DNA from: Symsagittifera roscoffensis
Taxonomy: Eukaryota; Xenacoelomorpha; Acoela; Convolutidae
Direction: 5' to 3'
Assembly: GCF_963678635.1 (NCBI RefSeq)
Contig: NC_087067.1
Coordinates: 6,180,647 to 6,244,646 of the forward strand
DNA length: 64,000 nt
Below the pieces are notes generated by a model. It worked only from the letters and a program-made list of their open reading frames with translations, searched no databases and was not told the origin of the DNA. Position 1 is the stretch's first letter, and each line of letters starts with the position of its first letter. Below, piece by piece: positions 45,771 through 56,700 of the stretch. The translations under genes and the position numbers were made by a program.

Positions 45771-46299
45771 TTACTCTGCTGAAGCGGCGACTCCTTAATT
45801 TTTTGAAAGAGAAATGTTATCTCATTGGGAAAATTGATTAGGTGGGAAATTTTTAACTTTTACTTTTTTTTAAAAGACATTTAAAAAACCCAAAACTTTG
45901 GACAAAGTCCATTTTTCTTACCGCATCATTGTAGCAAAATCATTCAATATCAAGTTTTACCTCCAGTTATAGCTGGGTTCATAGTTGTTTTTTATCAAGG
46001 AGTAAGAAAATTTTGGTTCACCTAGTTTTTTTAATATCTAATTTTTTTTCGATTTACGTTTTTATTTTCAAGTTTGTGTTGTATCGCAAGTGGTGGAAAG
46101 CTCCGCTGCGCCTCTGTGTTATTTGTTATATTTTCCCGATCTATAAATGTAAAAGGACTTTTTGACTGGGCTTCATGATGAAAGACGAGTCAAGTAACTC
46201 CAGTTACCATGAGAGTTTTGGACCTACTAATTATTTACAACGAAGCGAATTATTGCCAAGCATAAAGCATTAGCTTGTACATCTTTTTCTATATGTAGT

Positions 46300-46642
46300 G
46301 GAACGCCAGCGGTGTGAATACTAGGAAAACAGATTTCACTAGGTATTTGACGAGTAGGGTGGTTTATGAGATATGTTGTCCAGGATGCAACTCCTGCTAT
46401 GTTGGACAGACCGTCCGACACCTGATCACCCGAAAAATTGAACAGCTTAGGGACTCTGCCCGGTGGGTAGTCATCTAAAGGAATGCGGAGCAGACAAGGC
46501 TGCAGTTGGGGCGAGAATTTTAGACAGATGCTTAGACACGAATAAACTTTTGACCTTAGAAGCGCTTTATATTTCGAGGAGAAGACCTGCCCTCAATACG
46601 CGCAAGGAATACCGGCAGCGGTACCTCACAGTCAAGTTGTGA
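46300..46642 (+). pseudogene. PLE GIY-YIG endonuclease and natural 3' end (upstream tandem copy)
   Basis: The frame reads RVVYEICCPGCNSCYVGQTV, with the VYEI and YVGQT strands of the GIY-YIG fold and the PLE-specific cysteine pairs, then RHLITRKIEQLRD. After a TAA near 46477 and a frame change it continues as KLLTLEALYISRRRPALNTR and EYRQRYLTVKL with the terminal TGA at about 46640. It ends 240 bases upstream of the next PLE's N-terminus. That is the usual layout of tandem PLE copies separated by a pseudo-LTR. Confidence 0.85.
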
Positions 46643-46880
46643 GGTTTTTTAAGTCCGTTTGTTTTAGTCACATGACTAAATCGGGTCTTAACTGATACTA
46701 TTTTTATATTCTTTTTAATGTTAGTTTTTATACATTTTTTGTAATTTCTACACATTCATTTCCATTCCAGTTTTACAGGTGCTTGGTTTTTTAGATTGGC
46801 TGATGATGACTTTTATGTCGAAAACGTTTCTGGAATTTATTTTAGATTGATCTGCCGTTTTTACCACTGTCCACATATCA
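46643..46880 (+). repeat. Pseudo-LTR-like spacer between tandem PLE copies
   Basis: Lies exactly between the end of one PLE endonuclease and the start of the next PLE reading frame. It is AT-rich and contains the hammerhead-like motif described separately. PLE pseudo-LTRs are known to hold hammerhead ribozymes (established for the class). No second copy of this spacer is visible at the 3' side of the downstream PLE. Confidence 0.6.
46762..46836 (+). ncRNA. Hammerhead ribozyme-like motif in PLE pseudo-LTR
   Basis: Core CTGATGA at 46800-46806, a stem II made of GAC (46808-46810) and GTC (46817-46819) closed by TTTTAT, then GAAA at 46820-46823, followed by the palindrome AACGTT as a minimal stem III. 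ATTCCAG (46764-46770) pairs perfectly with CTGGAAT (46830-46836) to enclose the motif as stem I. The T at 46807 is unpaired between core and stem II, which departs from the consensus. It may be a degenerate or dimer-active version. Confidence 0.55.
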
Positions 46881-48320
46881 ATGTGTGTTATCCTTTTTAA
46901 ACTTTTGAAGAAGATATTACAGCAAGACGGGATTTGGAAGATTTATTTGAATTACACAGCGGCTTTGTTAAAAGCGACAAATTGTCAACAACGTATTTTA
47001 TTTTTGAAAAAGTGTCTGAGCAATGACTTAATTACCCGCTTCCTCAAGTTTCGTATTCCTGAAAATGGTTGCTTTGAGGCAACAATGGTCCATATTTTTC
47101 AAAGAAGACTACTACGACGAGAGGTGTCGGAAGCACACCGGACAATGATCATGAGATCGGACCAGTTACGCAACGCCTGACAACTTCTGAAAGAAAAATG
47201 CACAGATTACTTACTTCTCTCTGTGGCTTGGCATTCGCGTAGGAACACCAGAGCGGAACGCCTTACTATTCATGATAGACACAACAAAAAACTTGTGGCA
47301 CTGGCTGCCGAACAGGAAAAACCCTTGAGATCTGTGGGAAATACTGTCAAAATTATTGGTGATTTGGAGCCACCGAAGTATGTTATTAATCTGCTTTCAT
47401 TGGGTCCCAAGCACCCTGTTCCGGACCAATTCAATGAGATGCATTTTTTGGCAGATATCGACAAAGTACTGGCTCAAATGAAAAATGATGACTCAAATAT
47501 TGATGCTATGAACGAAGTAAACGCGTTAACTGTTGGTTATCTCAAGCAGATGAAGAGACAGAGGCCTGACCGCGCAGTAAAAATGGTTACCTCTTATCTC
47601 AAAAAGAACAACTTGAAGGCTGTCCCTTTTGATAAGGGTGCTAGCTACTGTTTGATGTCTGTCGGAGGTTACAGCGAACGACTCTTAGAAGTTCTGGATG
47701 GAGAACAGTTCAAGCCTCTCGATGATTTTAGAAAGAAGGATGTTTTAATTGCGATTGAGTCGACGTTCAATAGAAACCTCATGTCACTAGTTCGTACGGG
47801 GAAGATCTCATCCGATTTATACAGTAAATGCAGATCTACGGGTACTCAGCCGGCGAGACTGTATGGCCTGGCGACAGTACATAAACAGAAAACACCTCTC
47901 CGTCCAGTTCTGTCTCTCCCGGGTAGCTGTTATGAGAATCTTACCAACCAGTTGAGTAAATGGTTTGATAAAATTGAAGAAGCCAAAATAGAGACGTCTA
48001 CTATCAATATCAAACGTGACTTGATGGAGGTTAGTTTAGAGGAAGACGAAGTTATTGTTTCTCTCGACGTCAAGAGCCTATATACCAACGTCCCTGTCCT
48101 AGAGTCGATCGAGTTAGCAGCAGATATTCTCTATAATTCGGAGGAACTTCCTCCTGTTGATAAAGAAACTTTTAAAGATCTCATGAGAATGGCGGTTACA
48201 GACGTTTATTTTATGTGTGATGGCAGATGGTATATCCAAACTGATGGGGTAGCGATGGGTTCTTCTTGCCAATATCTGGATGAAAAGTTTCGAAGAGAGA
48301 ATCAGCAGACAACCACCTGA
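46881..48320 (+). pseudogene. Penelope-like element protein, N-terminal region and RT up to motif B
   Basis: One frame from 46881 to 48320 with a single TGA at 47178. It opens with the PLE N-terminal signature DLITRFLKFRIPENGCFEAT and MVHIFQRRLLRRE. After the stop follow GPKHPVPDQFNEMHFLADID, a helical region, LYGLATVHKQKTPLRPVLS (RT motif 2), VIVSLDVKSLYTNVP (motif A with the first catalytic aspartate, about 48055-48100) and QTDGVAMGSSC (motif B, about 48240-48270). The frame then runs out at 48318 (TGA); the rest continues in another frame from 48280. Best-preserved PLE in the window, yet with at least one stop and one frameshift. Confidence 0.9.
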
Positions 48321-48870
48321 TAACTTCAACAGCAATGGTTCACAAGACAGCTATCCCTGTGGCACGTGCATGTTCGAGGTCCTGGATGAAGGTTTTTCTA
48401 TTTGCTGTGATGACTGTGACCGATGGTTTCATCTTAAATGCTCCAATTTAACCATCCGCCAGCTCAAAGGTATGGATGATAATTATTGGAATTGTGGTTG
48501 CGGTGCAGTATCGTCTAGACCTAAAGCAAAAATTTTTGGTAGGTACGTAGATGACATCCTGCGTTCGGTCAAAGTTGCTGAGATTGATCGCCTGTTATCA
48601 TATGTGAATACGCTACATCCAAACCTGGCGTTCACAATAGAATTACAGCTCAATGGGACGCTTCCTTTTCTCGATATGCTTATGTGCCAGTCGGTCATAT
48701 TTGGGAGTTTGACCTTGAGAAAAACAAGAACGCTTAATTTTGGAGTGAAATTTGATTTTTCAAAAATTCGAATGGAGCCTGTCATGCACGATTTTCTCGC
48801 GATAACTGAAAACCGAAAAAGAGAAAATCAGAACGATCGAGTAACAATCGCGGAAAAAGTTGCCAGATAA
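48280..48870 (+). pseudogene. Penelope-like element: PHD finger followed by RT motif C
   Basis: A 196-codon frame. Residues about 23-76 form a PHD-type zinc finger: YPCGTC, ICCDDCDRWFHLKCSN (C-x2-C, H-x2-C with the usual aromatic residue before the histidine) and YWNCGCGA. Immediately after is KIFGRYVDDILRSV, RT motif C with the YVDD catalytic pair (about 48545-48556), then LHPNLAFTIELQLNGTLPFL (motifs D/E). After LDM the sequence stops resembling PLEs; the expected WYQKPTDTG block and endonuclease are absent. PHD fingers bind histone H3 tails in known proteins; in an RT this might aid targeting to chromatin (inference). Confidence 0.85.
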
Positions 48871-49699
48871 AGCAGTGGGAAATTGCCATTCGCAATTTCC
48901 GTCACAATAAAACTAGAGTAGAGCTGTCCTATCCGAGAACTGGACCATTATTGCTCGACTGGATTATTATTCAAACTGGACTAGAGTGAACCTTCGATGG
49001 AAAGGTGGACAGCTTGAGTGTCCCAATGGTTCACGAGAAACCTTACTCTAGAGTTCAAACTTGGTCCTGTTATTGAAACTGATAAACATTAAACTCATTT
49101 AGTTACATTATTTAATTCTCGAGTTGATTACCGACTTAATTACTCACAGTTCTTGAGCGTGCTACGATGTGAGTACTCAATTTAAATTTCTAGAGTGTGT
49201 TTTATGATTGTTATGTTGAGGTAAGGCGAGTTTTAGGTTGATCCATCTGAAATGGATCAAAGTTCCACTGTCTAATAAAAAGTAACTTAACGGATTGTTC
49301 CGACCCGGTTTTTAACGGCGTTCATGTATTTTGGGTATCTAGAGACCTAAGTATGGGGACGTTCTTATTTCTAGAGTGGGGGGATATTTTGGTAGTAGCC
49401 TTCAAGCTGTAACGGGTTGTAGTCTCATGTCACAAGCGAACCGAATTGGCTCCGACTGATTTGAGGTAGAAAAACACAAGAGATAGTGTCCCTGACTCTT
49501 GAGCCAATGGTTATAGGGCCTATTTTTCTTAAGCCTCATGTGTGACTACAGTAGACGAATGTTACAAAGTGTTTTTATGGCGCTCCTGGGTGTTTACGAC
49601 ATCAAGACTACGGAGTCGAACCCACTTGAGACAGCTTCGGGCTACATGCCCATTCTAGAGTACCGGTGGTACGGTTCGGCAGGAACGTGCAAACCTTCC
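48871..49699. other. Non-coding stretch upstream of the 734 bp duplication
   Basis: No coding signal. It contains a small inverted repeat, GATCCATCTGAAATGGATC (about 49241-49259). May include part of a retroelement leader; nothing definite. Confidence 0.4.
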
Positions 49700-50433
49700 G
49701 GTTGTACCGTGATAGCTTTTTAAGAAAACTCGAGAAAATTTCCTGGCACGCTCTCCGAACAAGGCTTAGCTAACCGAGTAAAAGGGGCAACTAGAGGGAC
49801 AAAAACACGAGCAAAAAGACAAAAAGCGAAACAAAAACCAAAAAAAGAATAGAAAAAGGAACAAAAACCATAAAACGAAAAAAGACAGTGACTTTGACAC
49901 CAGATTAGTTGGATCAAACCTTTATATTAATTAAATAGTATACCCATACTGTTTTACAAGTTCGATCGTTTCGATCAACCTAGCAATTTAACCCAGTAAC
50001 CTCAATAAAGTGCCCGAGTATGGGGCGTTGTCAAGGGTTTTCAGATAGCTTGGAACTTAGCTGGACAACAAGGAGACTTGACTGGAAGAGGTGACCAGCC
50101 GAGTGGGAAAGTGGTTCAGGAGCACTTGAGCTGAACCAATAGGAGACTGGACTGGAAGAGGTGACCAGTCGAGTGGGAAAGTAGCCAAGGAGGATTTGGC
50201 AGTTCTCGAGTTCTCAAGTTGGGCAGAACGGGTATCGTTAAAATCCACATTATATTATAGGAGATAAGTGTAAAATTGGATAAGCGAAATCCCCCGGTTT
50301 TGAGGAACGTTTTTACTTGAGCAGGCCTGGAGACAGGTCTACGGTTTTCTCTTGAGAGGTTTAGCACCCGGCGCTTAAGGTAATTTTAGGCTTAAGAAGG
50401 GGGGCTAAAAAGGGGGAGGTTAGAAGGGGGGCT
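49700..50433 (+). repeat. 734 bp tandem duplication, copy 1
   Basis: Starts GGTTGTACCGTGATAGCTTT and is followed directly by a near-identical second copy. Inside each copy a segment of about 73 bp (GGAGACTTGACTGGAAGAGG and following, from about 50069) is itself repeated. Non-coding; the minus-strand frames are composition artefacts. Confidence 0.95.
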
Positions 50434-51170
50434 GGTTGTACCGTGATAGCTTTTTAAGAAAACTCGAGAAAGTTTCCTGGCACGCTCTCCGAACGAGGCT
50501 TAGCTAACCGAGTAAAAGGGGCAACTAGAGGGACAAAAACACGAGCAAAAAGACAAAAAGCGAAACAAAAACCAAAAAAAGAATAGAAAAAGGAACAAAA
50601 ACCATAAAACGAAAAAAGACAGTGACTTTGACACCAGATTAGTTGGATCAAACCTTTATATTAATTAAATAGTATACCCATACTGTTTTACAAGTTCGAT
50701 CGTTTCGATCAACCTAGCAATTTAACCCAGTAACCTCAATAAAGTGCCCGAGTATGGGGCGTTGTCAAGGGTTTTCAGATAGCTTGGAACTTAGCTGGAC
50801 AACAAGGAGACTTGACTGGAAGAGGTGACCAGCCGAGTGGGAAAGTGGTTCAGGAGCACTTGAGCTGAACCAATAGGAGACTGGACTGGAAGAGGTGACC
50901 AGTCGAGTGGGAAAGTAGCCAAGGAGGATTTGGCAGTTCTCGAGTTCTCAAGTTGGGCAGAACGGGTATCGTTAAAATCCACATTATATTATAGGAGATA
51001 AGTGTAAAATTGGATAAGCGAAATCCCCCGGTTTTGAGGAACGTTTTTACTTGAGCAGGCCTGGAGACAGGTCTACGGTTTTCTCTTGAGAGGTTTAGCA
51101 CCCGGCGCTTAAGGTAATTTTAGGCTTAAGAAGGGGGGCTAAAAAGGGGGGAGGTTAGAAGGGGGGCTGG
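50434..51170 (+). repeat. 734 bp tandem duplication, copy 2
   Basis: Differs from copy 1 by a few bases (for example CGAGAAAGTTTCC against CGAGAAAATTTCC, and an extra G near 51150). Recent duplication. Confidence 0.95.
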
Positions 51171-51775
51171 TTAAGCTAGAAGTTGGCGGTTATAATTTGT
51201 AAAAAGGGGAGACACATTAGAGTAACTAATTGCTCGGCATCGTCGACTTAGTTACATTAGATATTTACACGCGTTGGTCATAGGAAGCGGATATCCAAAA
51301 TTAGAATCAGGTTAAGGTAGGTACCCTGGTCGGATCGGTAGGGGGGAACGGACATAGACAGTTTTTGTGATACCCCATAAGATCGCTAGCAGGGGGAAGG
51401 AGAACGCGTGGCAATTAGGTACCAGACATTTTTTCGATAGAAGGTAGACATTTGTCACCTTTGAGTTTTACGTGGGTTCATCTCTTTGTTTTTATTGTTT
51501 TATCTTGCTTAGATTTTTGTTGCATTTTGGTAAGGATTTGTGTTTGGATTTTATAAAAACAGGTGATCACAAGATACCCGCGCACAGGTTTTGGTTTCAA
51601 GTTGCTTGGAACATTGAAAAAGAGGTAACTAAAAAAGGGGGGTCAGCATTTGGCCACTAAGAGAGGGTTTTTGGGAAAATTTTTACTAGAGCTTGAGTGG
51701 TGGTGCAAGGTACAGTGAATCAAGAAGTCCCTAAAACGAAGAAGAAAGAGGTCCCACCGCTCAAACACTTGTTAA
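51171..51775. other. Non-coding stretch before the minisatellite
   Basis: No gene recognised. A TTTTGTTT-rich portion at 51475-51545 gives a short hydrophobic frame (51472-51660) that I do not consider real. Confidence 0.4.
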
Positions 51776-52560
51776 TAGTCTTGGGACAGTGCCAAAGAAG
51801 TCTTGGGACAGTGCCAAAAAAGTCTTGGGACAGTGCAGTCTGGGGACAGTCTTGGGACAGTGCAGTCCTGGGATAGTCTTGGACCAGAGCAGTCTTGGTA
51901 CAGTCTTGGGACAGTACAGCCTTGAGACAATACAGTCTTGGGACGCTACGGTCTTGGGACAGTGGTCTTGGGATACTAGTCTTGGGACAGTGGTCTTGGG
52001 ACAACGGTCTTGGGACAGTGGTCTTGGGACAGTGGTCTTGGGATAGTGGTCTTGGGATAGTGGTCTTGGGACAGTGGTCTTGGGACGCTGGTCTTGGGAC
52101 AGTGGTCTTAGGACAGTGGTCTTGGGATAGTGGTCTTGGGACAGTGGTCTTGGGACACTAGCCTTGGGACAGGTCTTGGGACAGTGGTCTTGGGACAGTG
52201 GTCTTGGGACAGTGGTCTTGGGACAGTGGTCTTGGGATAGTGGTCTTGGGACAGTGGTCTTGGGACACTAGCCTTGGGACACTAGTCTTGGGATAGTAGC
52301 CTTGGGACAGTAGTCTTGGGACAGTGGCCTTGGGACACTAGTCCTGGGATAGTAGCCTTGGGACACTAGTCTTGGGACAGTAGTCTTGGGACACTAGCCT
52401 TGGGACACTAGTCTTGGGACAGTAGCCCTGGGACAGTAGTCTTGGAACAGTAGTCTTGGGACACTAGGCTTGGGAAAGGGGTCTTGGGACACTGACAAAA
52501 AGTACTGGGACAGTACCGAACAGTCTTGGGACAGTAGAAAGAAAGCCTGGGACGGCACAA
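51776..52560 (+). repeat. 14 bp minisatellite (GTCTTGGGACAGTG), about 55 units
   Basis: Degenerate tandem array of the 14-mer, with variants such as CACTAGCCTTGGGA and one- or two-base length changes. Because 14 is not a multiple of three, all frames can stay open for a while; the SWDSGLGTVVLGQ-type peptides are by-products. The array ends about 40 bases before the likely promoter of Gypsy C. Confidence 0.95.
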
Positions 52561-52598
52561 AGAAGAGTAGGGACAGTAACTGGAAGTCTCGGGACGGT

Positions 52599-52605
52599 AT
52601 AAAAA
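52599..52605 (+). promoter_or_regulatory. TATA-like box upstream of Gypsy C
   Basis: TATAAAA, about 250 bases before the first ATG of the gag-like frame and right after the minisatellite. The position suits a pol II promoter for the element. No initiator could be verified. Confidence 0.35.
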
Positions 52606-52850
52606 TTGGAGTAAAATTACAATAAGTATTTTAAGAGAGAATTAAAACAGAACAAGACTAGTCGGAACCCAGTACGGTTGTGACCACAAATACAGAAAGT
52701 TTCTCGAAAGGTTTTGAAAGAGAACTGGGAACATCGTTTTTATCACGTTGTATATTTCCTTTTAATAATTTTTCCACAAAAGATTTTATCCTTAGAATAG
52801 AATTGTGTATATAGTAATATTGTAAATAGGAGCAATTGTAAATAGAAATA

Positions 52851-53684
52851 ATGAGACGGAGTAGGGTACCGGTGCTCGAAAAAAGGTCAACTGGATCAAA
52901 CACGAAATATAACTCGTCGCTGCGCGGAACGACATCAATGGGCCCAAAGAAGACAAAAGATAACTTTTCAGTTAGTATGGTCAGCACGAGGAGTGGTACT
53001 GAGAACAAGACGAAAGAAGGTGCTAAAGACAAACAGGTGGAGCCCACAATTGAGATCGGTCTAGAGACACCAGACCAGAGCGTAGATGAAGTGGAGAAGA
53101 AGACAACGGAATACACACCGATGCCCCATATGGAAGATCAAAATCAAAAAACCGTGGAGTTTTCGCCGATAGACGCGTTGGAAGACACAACAGGCAATAC
53201 CCGAGAAACTGAGAAAGACGACTCTCAAGTAAAGAAGACATCTTTTACAGAAAAGTTGGCGATGATGGTCGGAATGAAATCGAGAGACAACACGGCCGAA
53301 GAATCAAAAACTGAAAGAGCACGAACATTTGGGACAGTCAGCACGAAGGCGACAGAAGCCGACCTAAAGGATGAACAAGCCAGAACAGGAGCGACAGCCG
53401 AAAACAAGACAACTGCTGATCATGAAACAGCTACTCTTGAGCTTGGCGACCTGATGACAAAACTAAATCAGATCGACAAAAAACTAAAGTACAGTGAGGA
53501 AGATAGAGACTTAATAAGGAAAGAGTTGAAATACAACAAACACGAGTATCTGGATAGTTATTTTAACCTGGCTAAGGCGACAGACGAGAGACTCCAGCAG
53601 ATGTCGGACAAGGTGGATGCCACCAATGAAGAACGAGATAAGAACATCAAAAAAGATATGCAACAGTTGAAAAAACCGATATGA
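52851..53684 (+). CDS. Gypsy C: N-terminal Gag-like region with coiled coil
   Basis: A 277-codon frame. The first 200 residues are hydrophilic and low in complexity. The last 80 form a coiled coil (DLMTKLNQIDKKLKYSEEDR, and KATDERLQQMSDKVDATNEE). The coiled coil continues in the next frame as VNSQLGSLEKRMDTMN, so this and the following frame were one Gag. The switch falls in an A6 run (53670-53675). Either a one-base indel or a +1 programmed shift would explain it. The start at 52851 is the first ATG after the TATA-like box. Confidence 0.7.
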   Translation: MRRSRVPVLEKRSTGSNTKYNSSLRGTTSMGPKKTKDNFSVSMVSTRSGTENKTKEGAKDKQVEPTIEIGLETPDQSVDEVEKKTTEYTPMPHMEDQNQKTVEFSPIDALEDTTGNTRETEKDDSQVKKTSFTEKLAMMVGMKSRDNTAEESKTERARTFGTVSTKATEADLKDEQARTGATAENKTTADHETATLELGDLMTKLNQIDKKLKYSEEDRDLIRKELKYNKHEYLDSYFNLAKATDERLQQMSDKVDATNEERDKNIKKDMQQLKKPI

Positions 53685-53721
53685 TGATGTCAACAGCCAA
53701 TTAGGTAGCCTAGAAAAGAGA

Positions 53722-56700
53722 ATGGACACAATGAACAGGAATCAGGCCGAAAGTTCGTGTGCAATACAGGCGAAATTGGATGCAATCTTGAGAAATTCTA
53801 CCTCACAAGAAAGACCGGCAGCGGATCGTTCGCAAGGCACCAGAGTTGACTTTGTGGAACCACAAAGGAACAAACGGCAATCGACACCGTTGCCTTTAAA
53901 CCGGGATGCGGTAAGCATAGCACCAACGGCTGCTAAAACAATCATGAAAAATGGAACATCAAACACAACGAGTGGTCCGGGGGACTCAACAGCTAGCAGC
54001 AACGCAGGTCCGGATGCCATGACGTGGGCAAGCACTTGGGAGATGATGAACAGGACTCTAGAGGCCTTCGCCACGAGGAACACTGACTCGAGCGATAGGA
54101 GAGACGGAAAATCAAGAAAAACTTTCAAGAAGCCAAAAGAATTCAAAGACGACTCCGATGGATGCATTGACACCTGGGTGGAAGTAATGAGATTACACCT
54201 AGAGCAAGATAACTTAAATGATGAAAGGCAAGCATGCACAGCCATACTCAGCAACCTGGAAGGCACGGCATTAAAATGCGTGGTTGCAAAGAAAGAAGAA
54301 GAACGCGATACCGCGGACAAAATCTTCGAAATATTGCTGAATCTATTCGGGTCAGGCATGAAGGGTCACCAAGCGATGATGCGATTTGAAAAGAGAAGGC
54401 AGAGAGACGATGAGTCAATTGATCGGTTCCTAGATGACCTTGAGAGCTTGAGAAGAAGGAGTGACCCAGAGGAGTCGACAAACAGAAGAAACTTTAGCAT
54501 TGCCTCGAAGTTCATTGATGGGGTAAAAAGTGATGACTTAAGAACAATGTTAGCAACATACTACACATTGTCGAAAGACAGCGCACCGACCCCAGAAGAA
54601 ATGAGACAGAAATCGAGGGAATACATGCTGATGAAGCCCAAGAAATACTCATATTCAGAAAACAGGAACACGCAAGGAGGAAGTCAACCTCAGAGGTCGT
54701 CATGGTACAAGCCTAGAGATCACGTGGACAAGCGCAGATCATGCGCGAACTGCGGGTCGGTGGATCACCACGTGGCTGACTGCACAACATACAAACAAGG
54801 CATGAAGAGTCTAGGATACGCACCGGATGAGGAGGACATGAGCCAGATGGAGGAACACGAGTACTATAGCGGCTTAATCATCAAGATAGGCGCGAGATGC
54901 TTCTTCTGTAACCAAGAAGGGCACTTCAGAATGGATTGCCCCCTGTTCTGGGAAGCGGTCAAGGACCAGAGTCACCCCAAACATAAGTTGGCATTAGCGG
55001 CGGTGCAGAATCAGCGGAACAGACAAAACGAGTTTGAACCTAGGAACTTAGGAGCACCGAGCACGGAATCGCCGACGAAAACAGTGAAAGCTGCAACACA
55101 TGTTAAGGGTGCGATAGAATCCGCAGCCAGGAACTCTCTAGAGATAAATTATGAGAAAGCGGCGACGGAAGCAATTAACAAAGTGAAACAGGATCTGGCT
55201 GCGAAAGAAATAGAGCAACGACTAAAGCTGGAGATCGAAAGACAGAATTTCAACGAAGCATTAACTGGATCAAAGCCAACACCAGAGGCTATACCGGGCT
55301 CGACAAAGACCGGGAATTGTAACACTGTAAAAATGGTGACGGGAAAGCCATTCGGCATATCGAAAATCGGGGCTAGAATAATGTCGATAATCACAGTGGG
55401 CGGCCACGAGGTAACCAGAAAATTGAGCGAACCGAGCGACCCGACAATAATGCACATTGACGTGTACACAGATTACTTGAGTTGTATAAGCCCACAAACG
55501 ACTTCTAGAGCGTTGAGAGCACTACTCACGAGAGGGGGCAGCAAGTCGGTACGTGTTGATAACAGGTATACTGAAGCTTATGGTCCACACGAGGTGATGC
55601 TAAATATAGATGGAATCAACATCTATACCAAGACAATGATAACATGTGACGAAGACCTAATTGGGCAAATCTACGTAGGGAAAGAAGAGTTGAAAGTGAG
55701 ATCGATTGGACACTGCGCCATGCTTGAAGAAGATGCGATGCACATCAGGACGGAGGCAGATGTGACAGGGCACGTGCTAGACATAAGTGGCAAAAAGACT
55801 CAGTTACGTGGGTTACTTGATACGGGAGCAGTCTCGAGCGTCATACCAATCGAAACTTGGGAACGGATGGGCTTTGACAAAGGTGATTTGATAGACTCGA
55901 GAATACGGCTGTTAGCTGCAAACAAAGGGGCACTTCGGGTGCTGGGCAGGACGCCGATAATAGCCCTCAATTTGGGGGAACGTAACCTGTGGATGAGCTT
56001 TCTCGTGGTAGAAAACCTAGATGAATCTGACCAATTCATCTTGGGCAGAGACTTCATCAGGAATTTCGACGTAACGATTGATCTAAATAACGCAATGTTC
56101 AGGATACGGAACCCGGATAGGAGGTACGCAATCAAACCGGTAAATTTAATAATGGCAAATGAAATCAAAGCACCGGTATTCTTGAGTAGGAGGGTGAGGC
56201 TAAAGGCGAATGAAGCGGCAATCGTAGGCTTGAGGATGAAAAATTACAATGAACTAAGTGACAACAAGCAAGTGTGTATAGTTCCGAATCCTAATAGTCA
56301 AAGTGCTGCTGTTTTAGGAAGATCCTTCTCGATAACGAAGAGCGGCCTCTTCGTCAGTGTCTTGTTGAATACTCTTGATATACCGATCACGATACAGAGA
56401 GGGAGGAAACTGGGATATGCTTTACCGGTTAAAACCCGATATGAAACAACGGAGAACTCAAAACAAAATGAAGTTGTTGATTGTCCCAATCATAGGGACA
56501 AAATTTGTATCTTGAGACGATTGCAGAAAATAAAAGATTCTTCAGGTCTTGTTAAATCACTTAAGTCAGAGACGGACGATGGGCTGTCGAGCTGTTCGAA
56601 CTTTCCAGAGCGGCCCACACTAGATGAAATTCAAACTGATAAACCGGTTCTGCCGGAGATTGAACATTTGAGGGGCAAACTGAAAGATGAACAGCTCGAA

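Noticed and set aside
46300-48870. Permuted PLE with N-terminal endonuclease (Naiad type)
   Set aside because: The endonuclease has the natural C-terminal end and stop of PLEs and is separated by a spacer from the next N-terminus, so tandem copies are the simpler explanation.
49720-50651. Phe/Cys-rich minus-strand frames in both 734 bp units
   Set aside because: Translation of an A-rich tract read backwards; no signature and no start context.
51789-52161. Open frames coding for Ser-Trp-Asp-Leu-Gly-Gln type repeats
   Set aside because: Produced by the 14 bp minisatellite in shifting phases; not conserved as protein.
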